Positions 26,897 through 35,006 of a stretch of DNA of 64,000 nucleotides are shown one piece after another. Both the position numbers and the translations under genes were made by a program. Position 1 is the first letter of the stretch, and every line of letters starts with the position of its first letter. The notes under the pieces are model-generated. The model was not told the origin of the DNA. It saw only the letters and a list, made by a program, of their open reading frames with translations, and made no database searches. The stretch is from Alphaproteobacteria bacterium. GTDB lineage: Bacteria > Pseudomonadota > Alphaproteobacteria > Rhizobiales > CAJQND01. Location: assembly GCA_024227565.1 (NCBI GenBank), contig JAAEUE010000118.1:1-64000 (forward strand). The letters run 5' to 3'.

Positions 26897-27534
26897 CGAA
26901 CGATCAGATTGGGGTGCTTGCCGTATGGAACGACTGCACGCCCGGCGATGAAGAAAAATATGAAGCCTGGTACCAACGCGAGCATTTGCTGGACAGGCTG
27001 AAGGTTCCAGGCTTCCGCGTGGGGCGGCGCTATGAAGCGATGGACGGCACGCCGCAGTTCTTCACCTACTATGAGACCGACACCGTCGATGTGTTGAACT
27101 CAAACGTGTATCAGGGGCAGGTCAACAATCCCTCCCCCCTGACCCGCACGATCATGTCGAGAACCTTTATCAACATGAACCGCACCGTGTGTGAGCGTAT
27201 TTGGTGTGAAGGCTCAATGACGGCTGGGTACGCGGTGACCGTGCGGGCACAGGATGATGCCGACGGCGTGGATGACGCCGGCATGCGCGCCCTGGCAAAA
27301 GACCTCGACGTGGCGCGGGTGGAAAAATGGTCCTCGGCGGCGCAGCCCACAGACCCGTCAACTGAGGAAAGCATCCGCGGCGGCGATGAGCACATCGCAA
27401 ACTGCATTATTGTGCATGTGTTGCGCGAGGAACATGCTCGCAAATTGAGTCGGAAGCTCCGCCTAAGTTTGGGAAACAAAACGGAAATCGGCTTTTACCG
27501 TCTCCTGTGTGAGCTGCGGTCCGAAGCGGGTTGA
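26884..27534 (+). CDS. Dimeric alpha/beta-barrel (ferredoxin-like) protein of unknown function
   Basis: A 216-residue protein starting at GTG 26884, seven bases after AGGAGG, and overlapping the SDR stop. The N-terminal half (GVLAVWNDCTPGDEEKYEAWYQREHLLDRLKVPG, shown here only in outline) has the W/H pattern of EthD/DUF4286-like dimeric barrels: residues about 7-100 form one ferredoxin-like unit and about 120-210 a second, more divergent one. Relatives act as small ring-cleavage, isomerase or monooxygenase folds. Function here is unknown. The position in the operon suggests a catalytic part in the same pathway. Confidence 0.7.
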   Translation: MAGLTNDQIGVLAVWNDCTPGDEEKYEAWYQREHLLDRLKVPGFRVGRRYEAMDGTPQFFTYYETDTVDVLNSNVYQGQVNNPSPLTRTIMSRTFINMNRTVCERIWCEGSMTAGYAVTVRAQDDADGVDDAGMRALAKDLDVARVEKWSSAAQPTDPSTEESIRGGDEHIANCIIVHVLREEHARKLSRKLRLSLGNKTEIGFYRLLCELRSEAG

Positions 27535-27536
27535 AG

Positions 27537-27959
27537 ATGAAGGTTCTGTTGCTTCAGGGGGCGAATATGGAGGCTCTGGGCCGACGTGAGCCAGAGCTTT
27601 ACGGCACAATAACCGCTGCGGAACTGGACGCCTATCTCATTGGACAACACCCTGGCGACGAACTCGACATCCGCTACACCAACGTTGAAGGTGAAGCGAT
27701 CAGCTGGATCTACCAGGCAGATCTGGGCGACCACGACGGGCTGGTGATGAACCCCGCCGGCTTCCTTCACGAGGGCATCGCATTGCGCGATTGCTTGAAA
27801 ACAATTACGATGCCGTATGTGGAAGTGCACATGACGAACATCGAGAAACGCGGCTTCCGATCGGCCACTGCGAGTGTGGCAGACACCATGGTGGCGGGCC
27901 TTGGCGCGCACGCTTACGTGCTTGGACTTGCCGCCTTGCGGACAATTTTAAACCGCTAG
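27537..27959 (+). CDS. Type II 3-dehydroquinate dehydratase-like protein
   Basis: A 140-residue AroQ-fold protein. Core residues can be matched by eye: Arg17 and Tyr22 of GRREPELYG, Asn72 and His78 of MNPAGFLHEG, Arg84, Glu96-His98 of EVHMTN and Arg108. Several normally invariant neighbours differ (LLQGAN instead of NGPN, FLHEG instead of YTHTS). It is the last gene of the plus-strand catabolic operon rather than part of a shikimate locus. It may be a paralogue dehydrating another beta-hydroxy ketone or a quinate-like compound. ATG 27537 is used; the frame also offers TTG 27531. Confidence 0.8.
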   Translation: MKVLLLQGANMEALGRREPELYGTITAAELDAYLIGQHPGDELDIRYTNVEGEAISWIYQADLGDHDGLVMNPAGFLHEGIALRDCLKTITMPYVEVHMTNIEKRGFRSATASVADTMVAGLGAHAYVLGLAALRTILNR

Positions 27960-28045
27960 CGGTCAACTTCCAGATTGCCCGGCGCGCGCCAATGTGATTT
28001 CACTATCACCTCAAGTGTATGCACATCCGGAGGCGACTTACGATC

Positions 28046-29629
28046 ATGGCCACTTTGTCTTTTTATGGAGCGGCTGGAACCGTGACCGGCTCCTCCTCGA
28101 TGGTGGAAACAGACGGCAAGCGGATCCTGATCGACTGCGGCATGTTTCAGGGCAACAAGACCGTATCGGCCCTCAACGAAAACCCGTTTCCCTACGAGCC
28201 TTCGAGCGTCGATTGCATGGTGCTGACCCATGCCCATATCGACCATTCAGGGCTCATCCCGAAACTGGTGAAGCAGGGCTTCAACGGACCGATCTACACA
28301 ACCGAGGCCACGGCTGACCTTCTGGATTTCATGCTGATGGATTCAGCTGCCATCCAGGAATCTGAAACCGAGCGCAACAACCGGCGCCGGAAGCGCAAAG
28401 GCAAAAAGGAAATAGAGCCGGCCTACACCAAGCAGGATGCCGAGAAGGCACTCAAGATGCTCAAAGCCCGCGAGTATGAGGACCGTTTTGAGATCATGCC
28501 GGGGATTCAGGCGCGGCTGTGGAACGCCGGGCACATGCTTGGCTCTTCCTCGGTGGACCTCAGGATCACTGAAGATGGTGCCGAACATCCGCTGCGCATG
28601 TTGTTCTCCGGCGACATTGGACCTGAGGAAAAGGCGTTTCACCCGGAACCTGATGCCCCCCAGGGCTATGACTATCTCATATGCGAAAGCACCTACGGCG
28701 ACCGCGACCGTGCCGAATACACGCTGGAGGCCCGCCGCGCGGCGTTGAAGAAAGAGCTGAATGACGCTCTTGCCAGGGGCGGCAATGTGGTGATCCCCTC
28801 GTTTGCGGTGGAGCGGAGCCAGGAACTGCTGCACGATATCGGCGTGCTTTTGGCAAATGGCGACATCCCCAACACAACTGTTTTTCTGGACAGCCCGCTG
28901 GCCAGCAAGGTCACACGTGTGTTCATGCAGCACACCGAGGACATGGCCGATATCGACCTGCCGGCAGAAGAATTGTTCCGCCACCCCAGCTTCCGCATCA
29001 CCCAGACCGTGGATGAGAGCAAGGACATCAACAAGATCCGCGGCGGCGCCATCATCATTTCGGCCAGCGGCATGTGCACCGCAGGCCGCATAAAGCATCA
29101 CCTGCGCAACAACATCTCGCGCAAGGACACCACCGTGCTGTTCGTGGGCTATCAAGCCCCCGGCACTTTGGGGTCGATCATCCGCTCGGGCACCGAGGAG
29201 GTGCGCATCCACGGGCGGCATGTGAAGGTTCGCGCCCAGATCCGCAGCTTGGGCAACTATTCTGCCCACGCCGACCAGGCCGAACTGCTGGAATGGATTT
29301 TCGAACGCTGCCCGATCCCCGGTTCGATCTTCCTCAACCATGGGGAAGACGATGCCCGTGCTGAACTGAAGCGGTTGATCGCCAAGCGCGGGGTTGATGA
29401 CGACAAGATCTTTCTGCCAACCCTGGATGAACGTTTTGAATTGACCGCCGGAACGCCCGCCTCAAAAGGCCGGGCCGCAACCCGCATCGCCATGACGCAA
29501 GTCACCCGCGATTGGCAAAACGAGCATGCCGCCCTGTTGATCGCGCTTGGCCAAAAACTGCGTTCGACAGATGATCTGGATGAAAAGAAAGACCTGTTGG
29601 CAAAACTGAACGAAGTACTGGAAGGCTAA
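28046..29629 (+). CDS. Beta-CASP MBL-fold RNA-processing nuclease-like protein
   Basis: A 527-residue protein of the metallo-beta-lactamase/beta-CASP/KH-less type (YsaC/Rv-type CPSF homologue). Motifs are THAHIDHSG (about residue 62), AGHMLGSSS, the beta-CASP SFAVERSQELL region, ASGMCTAGRIKHHL and SAHADQAELLEW. Family members cleave or trim RNA, although substrates are seldom known. The chosen ATG 28046 starts the conserved LSFYGAAGTVTGS; an upstream ATG at 28019 would add nine basic residues. A basic insert with RRRKRKGKK lies about residue 115. Confidence 0.88.
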   Translation: MATLSFYGAAGTVTGSSSMVETDGKRILIDCGMFQGNKTVSALNENPFPYEPSSVDCMVLTHAHIDHSGLIPKLVKQGFNGPIYTTEATADLLDFMLMDSAAIQESETERNNRRRKRKGKKEIEPAYTKQDAEKALKMLKAREYEDRFEIMPGIQARLWNAGHMLGSSSVDLRITEDGAEHPLRMLFSGDIGPEEKAFHPEPDAPQGYDYLICESTYGDRDRAEYTLEARRAALKKELNDALARGGNVVIPSFAVERSQELLHDIGVLLANGDIPNTTVFLDSPLASKVTRVFMQHTEDMADIDLPAEELFRHPSFRITQTVDESKDINKIRGGAIIISASGMCTAGRIKHHLRNNISRKDTTVLFVGYQAPGTLGSIIRSGTEEVRIHGRHVKVRAQIRSLGNYSAHADQAELLEWIFERCPIPGSIFLNHGEDDARAELKRLIAKRGVDDDKIFLPTLDERFELTAGTPASKGRAATRIAMTQVTRDWQNEHAALLIALGQKLRSTDDLDEKKDLLAKLNEVLEG

Positions 29630-29630
29630 G

Positions 29631-30419
29631 ATGGACGACATCCTCAATCTGTCCGACTACCCCCTCAACCAGCTGGAAAGCGAGGCTGGCCGGGCGCTCG
29701 TGGCGCGTTGCCAGGCCGATCTGGCCGAGACCGGAATGTTCAACCTGACGGGCCTGGTGCGGCCAGCGGCGCTTGCAGCGTGTGTGAACGAGGTCGTGCC
29801 TGAGCTTGAGGCAAACGCCTACAGTCACGCCCAGGAGCACAATATCTACTTCAAGAAAACCGTCGAGGGGCTGGCCTCAGACCATCCTGCCTTGAAAACC
29901 TCACGCACCAGCAACCGCAAGATCTGCGGCGATCAGATGGATGGCTTCGTGCTGACCAAGATCTATGAGTGGCCTCCGCTGGCAGCCTTTCTTGCCGCTG
30001 TGATGGGCAAGCCGCGGCTCCATGTGATGGCCGACCCGTTGGCGCGGGTGAATGTGATGACCTACACCCACGGTGAAACCTTGAATTGGCATTTTGACCG
30101 CTCAGAGTTCACCACAACCCTCCTTTTGCAAGCGCCTGACGCGGGCGGCGAGTTTCAGTATCGCAGCGGCCTGCGCAGCGACGATGACCCCAACTACGAC
30201 GGGGTTGCCAAGCTCTTGGCCGGAGAGGATGACGAATTGCGCACCATGCCGCTCAGTTCGGGCACGCTCAACGTGTTCCGCGGCAAGAACACGGCACACC
30301 GTGTCAGCACCGTGGAGGGAAGCACAGAGCGCATCCTCGCAGTGTTCTCCTATTATGAGCGCGCCGGGGTGAACTTCAGCACGGAAGACCGCATCAAGTT
30401 TTACGGCAGAGCGGCCTAG
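29631..30419 (+). CDS. HalD/BesD-family Fe(II)/2OG oxygenase (hydroxylase-type HxD)
   Basis: A 262-residue cupin-fold oxygenase. NWHFDRSEFTTTLLLQ provides His154 and Asp156, TAHRVS provides His223, and Arg234 is the probable 2OG anchor. The layout matches the family of amino-acid halogenases HalD/BesD, but those replace the Asp by Gly; here Asp is present, so hydroxylation is expected. It starts one base after the beta-CASP stop and is followed after three bases by the DddP-like M24 gene, suggesting one transcript. The substrate may be an amino acid or betaine-like compound. Confidence 0.82.
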   Translation: MDDILNLSDYPLNQLESEAGRALVARCQADLAETGMFNLTGLVRPAALAACVNEVVPELEANAYSHAQEHNIYFKKTVEGLASDHPALKTSRTSNRKICGDQMDGFVLTKIYEWPPLAAFLAAVMGKPRLHVMADPLARVNVMTYTHGETLNWHFDRSEFTTTLLLQAPDAGGEFQYRSGLRSDDDPNYDGVAKLLAGEDDELRTMPLSSGTLNVFRGKNTAHRVSTVEGSTERILAVFSYYERAGVNFSTEDRIKFYGRAA

Positions 30420-30422
30420 CGC

Positions 30423-31661
30423 ATGTTCAAAGACGAGCGCAAACGGACCTATCTCAACCCTGAAGGCGCTGACAGGCCGCTTAAGAGCCCTGTTCCGCAC
30501 AGTGTCTTGGAAGCGGCCCGCACCTACCGTCTGGAGCGCTTTCGCCAGCAACTTGCCGAGCACGACTGCGCCGCCATGCTGCTTTACGACCCGCTGAATG
30601 TCCGCTATGCGCTCGACACCCCAAACATGCAGGTCTGGACCGCCCACAATGCGGTGCGCTATGCGCTGATCTTCCGCGATGGTCCCGCGATCATGTTTGA
30701 GTTCAAGGGGGCGTTTCATCTTTGCGATGGCAAACCGGCCATCACCGAGGTGCGGCCCGCGATCGCCTGGATCTACATGAGCGCCGGCACACGATCTGAA
30801 GAACGGGTCGCGGAATGGGCTGATGAGATCTTTGATCTGATGAAGACCCATGGGCGCGGCAACATGCGGCTTGCAGTGGACAAGCTTGAACCGGCCGGCT
30901 TGTGGGCGCTGGAAGCCAAGGGGGTCAGTTGCATTGAAGGCCAGGAGCTGACCGAACGGGCCCGGGCCATCAAGTCAGCCGATGAGCTTGAGTTGATGGG
31001 GTGGACCATAAGGGTGTGTGAGGCGGGCATGGCACGGGTGTATGAGAACTCGCTTCCTGGGAAAACCGAACAAGAGCTCTGGGCCGAGTTGCATTACGAA
31101 AATGCCCGGTCCGGCGGCGAATGGATGGAAACCAGGCTTTTCCTGTGCGGAGATCACACAAATCCCTGGTATTCAGAGTGTTCTGATCGGGTGTGCAACG
31201 AGGGCGAAATGATCTCCTTCGACACCGACATGATCGGACCCTACGGCTACTGCGCCGACCTCTCGCGCTCATGGACCTGCGGCCACACGGCCATGAGCAA
31301 CAAGCAGGCCGAACTCTACCGCAAAGCCGTGGACCAGATTGAGCACAATCTGGGTTTGCTGAAAGCAGGATTGAGTTTCCGGGAATTCAACGAGAAGTCT
31401 TGGCAAATCCCCAAAGCCCACCAGCCCTACCGCTACACCCTGGCCCTCCACGGGGTTGGCATGGCCGATGAATGGCCCGTGGTGCCGCTTCATGTGGATT
31501 TTGCCCTGGCCTATGACGGGGAGTTTGAGGAGAACATGGTCATCTGCGTGGAAAGCCTGATGGCCGAGGAAGGCTCAGAGAGCATCAAGCTGGAGACCCA
31601 GGTGCTCATCACGGAAAACGGCGCGGAGCGGCTCGACAGCTTTCCCTGGGAAGATGTTTAA
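30423..31661 (+). CDS. M24-family protein resembling DMSP lyase DddP
   Basis: A 412-residue M24 (pita-bread) protein. Candidate metal ligands are Asp267, Asp269, Asp279, His343, Glu377 and Glu391, with Asp349 six residues after the His. The pairwise spacing, as remembered, matches Ruegeria DddP (Asp295, 297, 307, His371, Glu406, Glu421; catalytic Asp377). DPLNVRYALDTPNMQVW, GGEWMETRLF and HGVGMADEWPVV are also DddP-like. DddP cleaves dimethylsulfoniopropionate to dimethyl sulfide and acrylate. A creatinase/Xaa-Pro-peptidase-like paralogue remains possible. The gene follows a HalD-like oxygenase. Confidence 0.7.
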   Translation: MFKDERKRTYLNPEGADRPLKSPVPHSVLEAARTYRLERFRQQLAEHDCAAMLLYDPLNVRYALDTPNMQVWTAHNAVRYALIFRDGPAIMFEFKGAFHLCDGKPAITEVRPAIAWIYMSAGTRSEERVAEWADEIFDLMKTHGRGNMRLAVDKLEPAGLWALEAKGVSCIEGQELTERARAIKSADELELMGWTIRVCEAGMARVYENSLPGKTEQELWAELHYENARSGGEWMETRLFLCGDHTNPWYSECSDRVCNEGEMISFDTDMIGPYGYCADLSRSWTCGHTAMSNKQAELYRKAVDQIEHNLGLLKAGLSFREFNEKSWQIPKAHQPYRYTLALHGVGMADEWPVVPLHVDFALAYDGEFEENMVICVESLMAEEGSESIKLETQVLITENGAERLDSFPWEDV

Positions 31662-31749
31662 GCCTGTCTTGAATCGCAGACTTGCAATAAGGCGCGCACC
31701 AAGTCATTTACAACACCAATGACTACAATCCACGCCAAGAGGTCTCCCA

Positions 31750-32406
31750 ATGAGATTATGTACAGCCCTAGCCTTCTGGATCGCACTTGTCTCGCCCGGT
31801 TCTGTCCAGGCAGATGAGGCCGTGCGCTACAAGCTTGAGCTCAGCATATCCTGGAGCAAGGCTAACCACCCGCATGACTGGCCGCAAACAGGTGGCCATA
31901 TGTCCGGTCTGGTCGTTGTGGCCCATGGCCCGCGCTACGTGTTGTTTGAAGACGGACGCACCGCGTCAAGCGGGCTCAAGCTGGTGGCGGAAAACGGCCG
32001 GTCGACAGTTCTGGACGCGGAGTTCAGCGAAGCGCGGCGGCGCGAGCGGATCGGCGAGGTGGTGAAAACCGAAGGGCTGAAGAGGGTGCCCGGCACCATG
32101 AAGGCGGAGTTCATTGCATCAGAGAGCCATCCCCTGGTGTCGTTTGTAACGATGCTGGCGCCGAGCCCCGATTGGTTCACCGGAGCCAGCGCGGTTAACC
32201 TGCGCGCGAACGGCAAGTGGGTGAAGCGCTTGCGGGTGCCCCTGTGGGCCTGGGATGCGGGAACCGACAGTGGCTCGTCGTACACTTCGGCCAATATGGA
32301 GACACAGCCGGCGCAATCAATCCGCCTGCTGGCAACGCCTCACGTGCTCAGCGGGAGAGGACTGGCTGAAATTGGCTATGCGCAAATCACCAAGATAAGC
32401 GAATAG
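31750..32406 (+). CDS. Secreted spondin-domain protein
   Basis: A 218-residue protein with a signal peptide (residues 1-21, cleavage after VQA). The rest resembles the Spondin_N domain: SISWSKANHPHDWPQTGGHMSGLVV at the start, LAPSPDWFTGASAVNL about residue 140 and LWAWDAGTDSGSSYTSAN about residue 175. The domain is known from eukaryotic F-spondin and occurs sporadically in bacteria, where the role is unclear (matrix or surface adhesion has been proposed). It stands alone, 88 bases after the DddP-like gene and converging on the histidine kinase gene. Confidence 0.8.
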   Translation: MRLCTALAFWIALVSPGSVQADEAVRYKLELSISWSKANHPHDWPQTGGHMSGLVVVAHGPRYVLFEDGRTASSGLKLVAENGRSTVLDAEFSEARRRERIGEVVKTEGLKRVPGTMKAEFIASESHPLVSFVTMLAPSPDWFTGASAVNLRANGKWVKRLRVPLWAWDAGTDSGSSYTSANMETQPAQSIRLLATPHVLSGRGLAEIGYAQITKISE

Positions 32407-32415
32407 ATCTCGCTC

Positions 32416-33906
32416 TTAGGCAGCGATGGCGGAGCGGATCGGTGACCCCTTCGGGACGCTTTTCTCTGGAAACTCGATAACCACCTCGGTGCCGGCATTC
32501 ACCTTTGAGCGAATTTGCATGCGTCCGCCGTGCAGGCGCACCAGACCGTCCACAATCGGCAGGCCCAGGCCAACGCCCTCTTTGGCCATATCGAAGCTCT
32601 TTGAGCTTTGCCCGAATGAGGTCAGCACCTCAGGGATCTCTTCTTCGGCAATGCCAATCCCGGTGTCGCGTACAGAAACCTGCAAGGTGCCCAAACGTGT
32701 GATGGAAATGGTCAAGGTCACACGGCCGCCCTCAGGCGTAAACTTGATGGCGTTGGACAAGAGGTTGAGACAAATTTGTTTTACTGCACGCTCATCCGCC
32801 ATCACTCTTGGAAGCCGCGTGGGGGTAATGAGCTTCAAGGTCAGGTTGCCTTCATCGGCCTTCAACTGGACCAGCCCGATGCATTCTTTTGCGATCTTGG
32901 CAATTTCGATGGGCTCCAAATGCAGCTGATATTTGTTGGCCTCTAGTTTGGTGTGATCCAGGATTTCATTGATCAGGCCCAGCAAATAGGTGCCCGCTGA
33001 ATGGATATCAGCTGAGTATTCTCTGTAGCTGTCGACCTGGTGGTTGCCCAGCATCTCTTCTTTCATGATCTCTGAGAAACCGATCACTGCATTGAGCGGG
33101 GTTCTGAGCTCGTGTGAGACGGTGGCCAAAAAGCGGGTCTTCGAATTGGCGTTGTGTTCCGCCCGGCGGCGGGCTTCATCGGATATGGCATTGGAGCGTT
33201 CCAGCTCCGCGATCAGCGCATCTTTCTGGGCGCGGTAGGCCAGCATATCGCGGGCGGTTTGCTGGATGCGCTTGGCCAATTGGACAAAGTAGAGCTCAAC
33301 CAGAACGGCGATCCCCGCCATGGCCAGATACAGGGGCTGGCCTGCAAGGGCACATTTCAACACGATCGCAAGGGTGATGGGCACCGTGCCGGCAAAGATG
33401 ATGGGCAGAAAATGCGCCGACACCACCAGGCGCACAGAGGTGACAACGATGAGGGTTGCCACCATGAAGGCCCGCTGCACGTCGTTTGCAGGGTCCCAGA
33501 AAACGAACAGCAACGAACACCAGGCCAACGCATAGCCGAGCTCCGAGGAGGCCAACCGCGACCCCCACTTCACCAGATCTACTTTCCGCGGATCTTCCAT
33601 GCGGTAGTTTCTGCACAAGATGAGCTGAATGCCCTGACAGATGAAAATTGTGCTCAGCCAATAGGCAACAGAGACCACCGAAGACCACATAAGGGCCGCA
33701 GTGGCCATGAGCACGGCCAATGCCGGCATGGCAAGGGAGAGATTGCTCTGCTGCGCCACGAAGAGGCCCAGCAGCTCCTGCTCGTGGGTCAGGCCATTTT
33801 TGCGGCTTTTGACAAAGCCCAGGCGGCCGCCGAACATCGACTTCGGCCAGGACGCGCGCCCGGTCGTCTTCTTGTTCTGTACCTCGCCAATGCTGGTAAC
33901 AGCCAT
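32416..33906 (-). CDS. Membrane sensor histidine kinase, orphan
   Basis: A 496-residue kinase. About six hydrophobic segments between residues 57 and 210 are followed by a short coiled coil (220-255). The H box FLATVSHELRTPLNAV has the phosphorylated His265. The ATPase domain has the N box (CLNLLSNAIKFTPEGG), G1 (VRDTGIGI) and G2 (GVGLGLPIV). It resembles DivJ/PdhS-like alphaproteobacterial kinases. No response regulator gene is adjacent, so the partner is elsewhere. The start at 33906 is the first ATG after the gap; the first 55 residues are cytoplasmic and basic. Confidence 0.9.
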   Translation of the reverse strand: MAVTSIGEVQNKKTTGRASWPKSMFGGRLGFVKSRKNGLTHEQELLGLFVAQQSNLSLAMPALAVLMATAALMWSSVVSVAYWLSTIFICQGIQLILCRNYRMEDPRKVDLVKWGSRLASSELGYALAWCSLLFVFWDPANDVQRAFMVATLIVVTSVRLVVSAHFLPIIFAGTVPITLAIVLKCALAGQPLYLAMAGIAVLVELYFVQLAKRIQQTARDMLAYRAQKDALIAELERSNAISDEARRRAEHNANSKTRFLATVSHELRTPLNAVIGFSEIMKEEMLGNHQVDSYREYSADIHSAGTYLLGLINEILDHTKLEANKYQLHLEPIEIAKIAKECIGLVQLKADEGNLTLKLITPTRLPRVMADERAVKQICLNLLSNAIKFTPEGGRVTLTISITRLGTLQVSVRDTGIGIAEEEIPEVLTSFGQSSKSFDMAKEGVGLGLPIVDGLVRLHGGRMQIRSKVNAGTEVVIEFPEKSVPKGSPIRSAIAA

Positions 33907-34011
33907 AACCCGTCCCTGTGAGCTGCGTCCTTAAACGCGCAGCTTTCCCTGAACGGTGGAGACTAGCGGAGAAAAATTAAGATCGGCTCAGCCAGAATGG
34001 TGAAGCAGATC

Positions 34012-34911
34012 CTAACCGGATTGATACAATCTTGTCATTTTCTGCGGCTGCTCGAGCCCGGCAAAGTGTTCAACCGCCTGATCCATGGAGGCAATCGCGT
34101 CCCAGTTTGCCGCGATGTCCTCAGCGCTCGCGTCAGGCCCAAGATAGACGCCCGGTGATTCCATCAATGCAGCCCGGGCAAAGCCGCCAGCGCCTGCACA
34201 CAAGATCGTGCCAGAGGGCGCATCAGGCCCAGCAAGGTAGATCACCGCCGGTGAAACCTTCTCAGGCTTGAACATGTCTTCAGCTTCCGGAGGGAAGATG
34301 TCCGCTGTCATCTGCGTCCACGCCGTGGGGGCGAGAGCTGCGCAGCGGATGTTGTACTTTTCACCCTCGAGCTTCAGGGTTGAGATCAAGCCCAGAACAC
34401 CCATCTTGCCTGCGCCATAGTTTGACTGTCCGAAGTTGCCATAGAGCCCGGACGATGAGGTTGTCACAATGACCCGGCCATAGGCCTGCTCACGCATGAT
34501 GGGCCACACGGCATGGGTGGCCGTCACGGTACCCATCAGGTGCACATCGAGCACCTTCTGGAAGCCTTCAAGGGTCATGTTGTGGAAGGACTTGTCGCCC
34601 AGGATGCCCGCATTGTTCACCAGAACGTCGATCCGGCCAAAGCGCTCCATCACCTCCTGCACCATGTTGCCGACCGCCACCTGGTTCGTCACGCTGGCGC
34701 CATGGGCCATGGCCTCGCCGCCCATGGCTTCAATTTCAGCCACCACAGCCTTGGCGTTTTCCGATGGTCCTGCCGAGCCGTCTGGTTCCGGGCCCAAATC
34801 GTTGACCACAACTTTGGCGCCGCGGCGGGCGAACTCCAGCGCATGACAGCGCCCAAGCCCAGCGCCTGCGCCCGTTATCATCACCACTTGACCGTCAAAC
34901 CGGATTTCCAT
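34012..34911 (-). CDS. Short-chain dehydrogenase, multifunctional-enzyme type 2 N-domain-like
   Basis: A 299-residue SDR similar to the (3R)-hydroxyacyl-CoA dehydrogenase domain of peroxisomal multifunctional enzyme 2. It has TGAGAGLGRCHALEFARRGA, the insertion VVNDLGPEPDGSAG, NNAGILGD, catalytic Ser in TTSSSGLYGN and YGAGK. The extra C-terminal 60 residues beyond a minimal SDR fit this group. Expected reaction: NAD-dependent oxidation of a 3-hydroxyacyl-CoA or steroid-like alcohol. It is monocistronic between the kinase and the divergent GST gene. Confidence 0.88.
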   Translation of the reverse strand: MEIRFDGQVVMITGAGAGLGRCHALEFARRGAKVVVNDLGPEPDGSAGPSENAKAVVAEIEAMGGEAMAHGASVTNQVAVGNMVQEVMERFGRIDVLVNNAGILGDKSFHNMTLEGFQKVLDVHLMGTVTATHAVWPIMREQAYGRVIVTTSSSGLYGNFGQSNYGAGKMGVLGLISTLKLEGEKYNIRCAALAPTAWTQMTADIFPPEAEDMFKPEKVSPAVIYLAGPDAPSGTILCAGAGGFARAALMESPGVYLGPDASAEDIAANWDAIASMDQAVEHFAGLEQPQKMTRLYQSG

Positions 34912-35006
34912 GCCGTAAAGCCCTTTTTATCTGCACCCTGTTCCAGCGGCGCATAAATGCGGATAGGCTGGTGTGGGTCAAGGGACAAACGGACGCGAAA
35001 GCCATT

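Noticed and set aside
29631..30419. Calling the HalD/BesD-like protein a halogenase
   Set aside because: Halogenases of the family carry Gly instead of the Asp in the HxD motif; here Asp156 is present.
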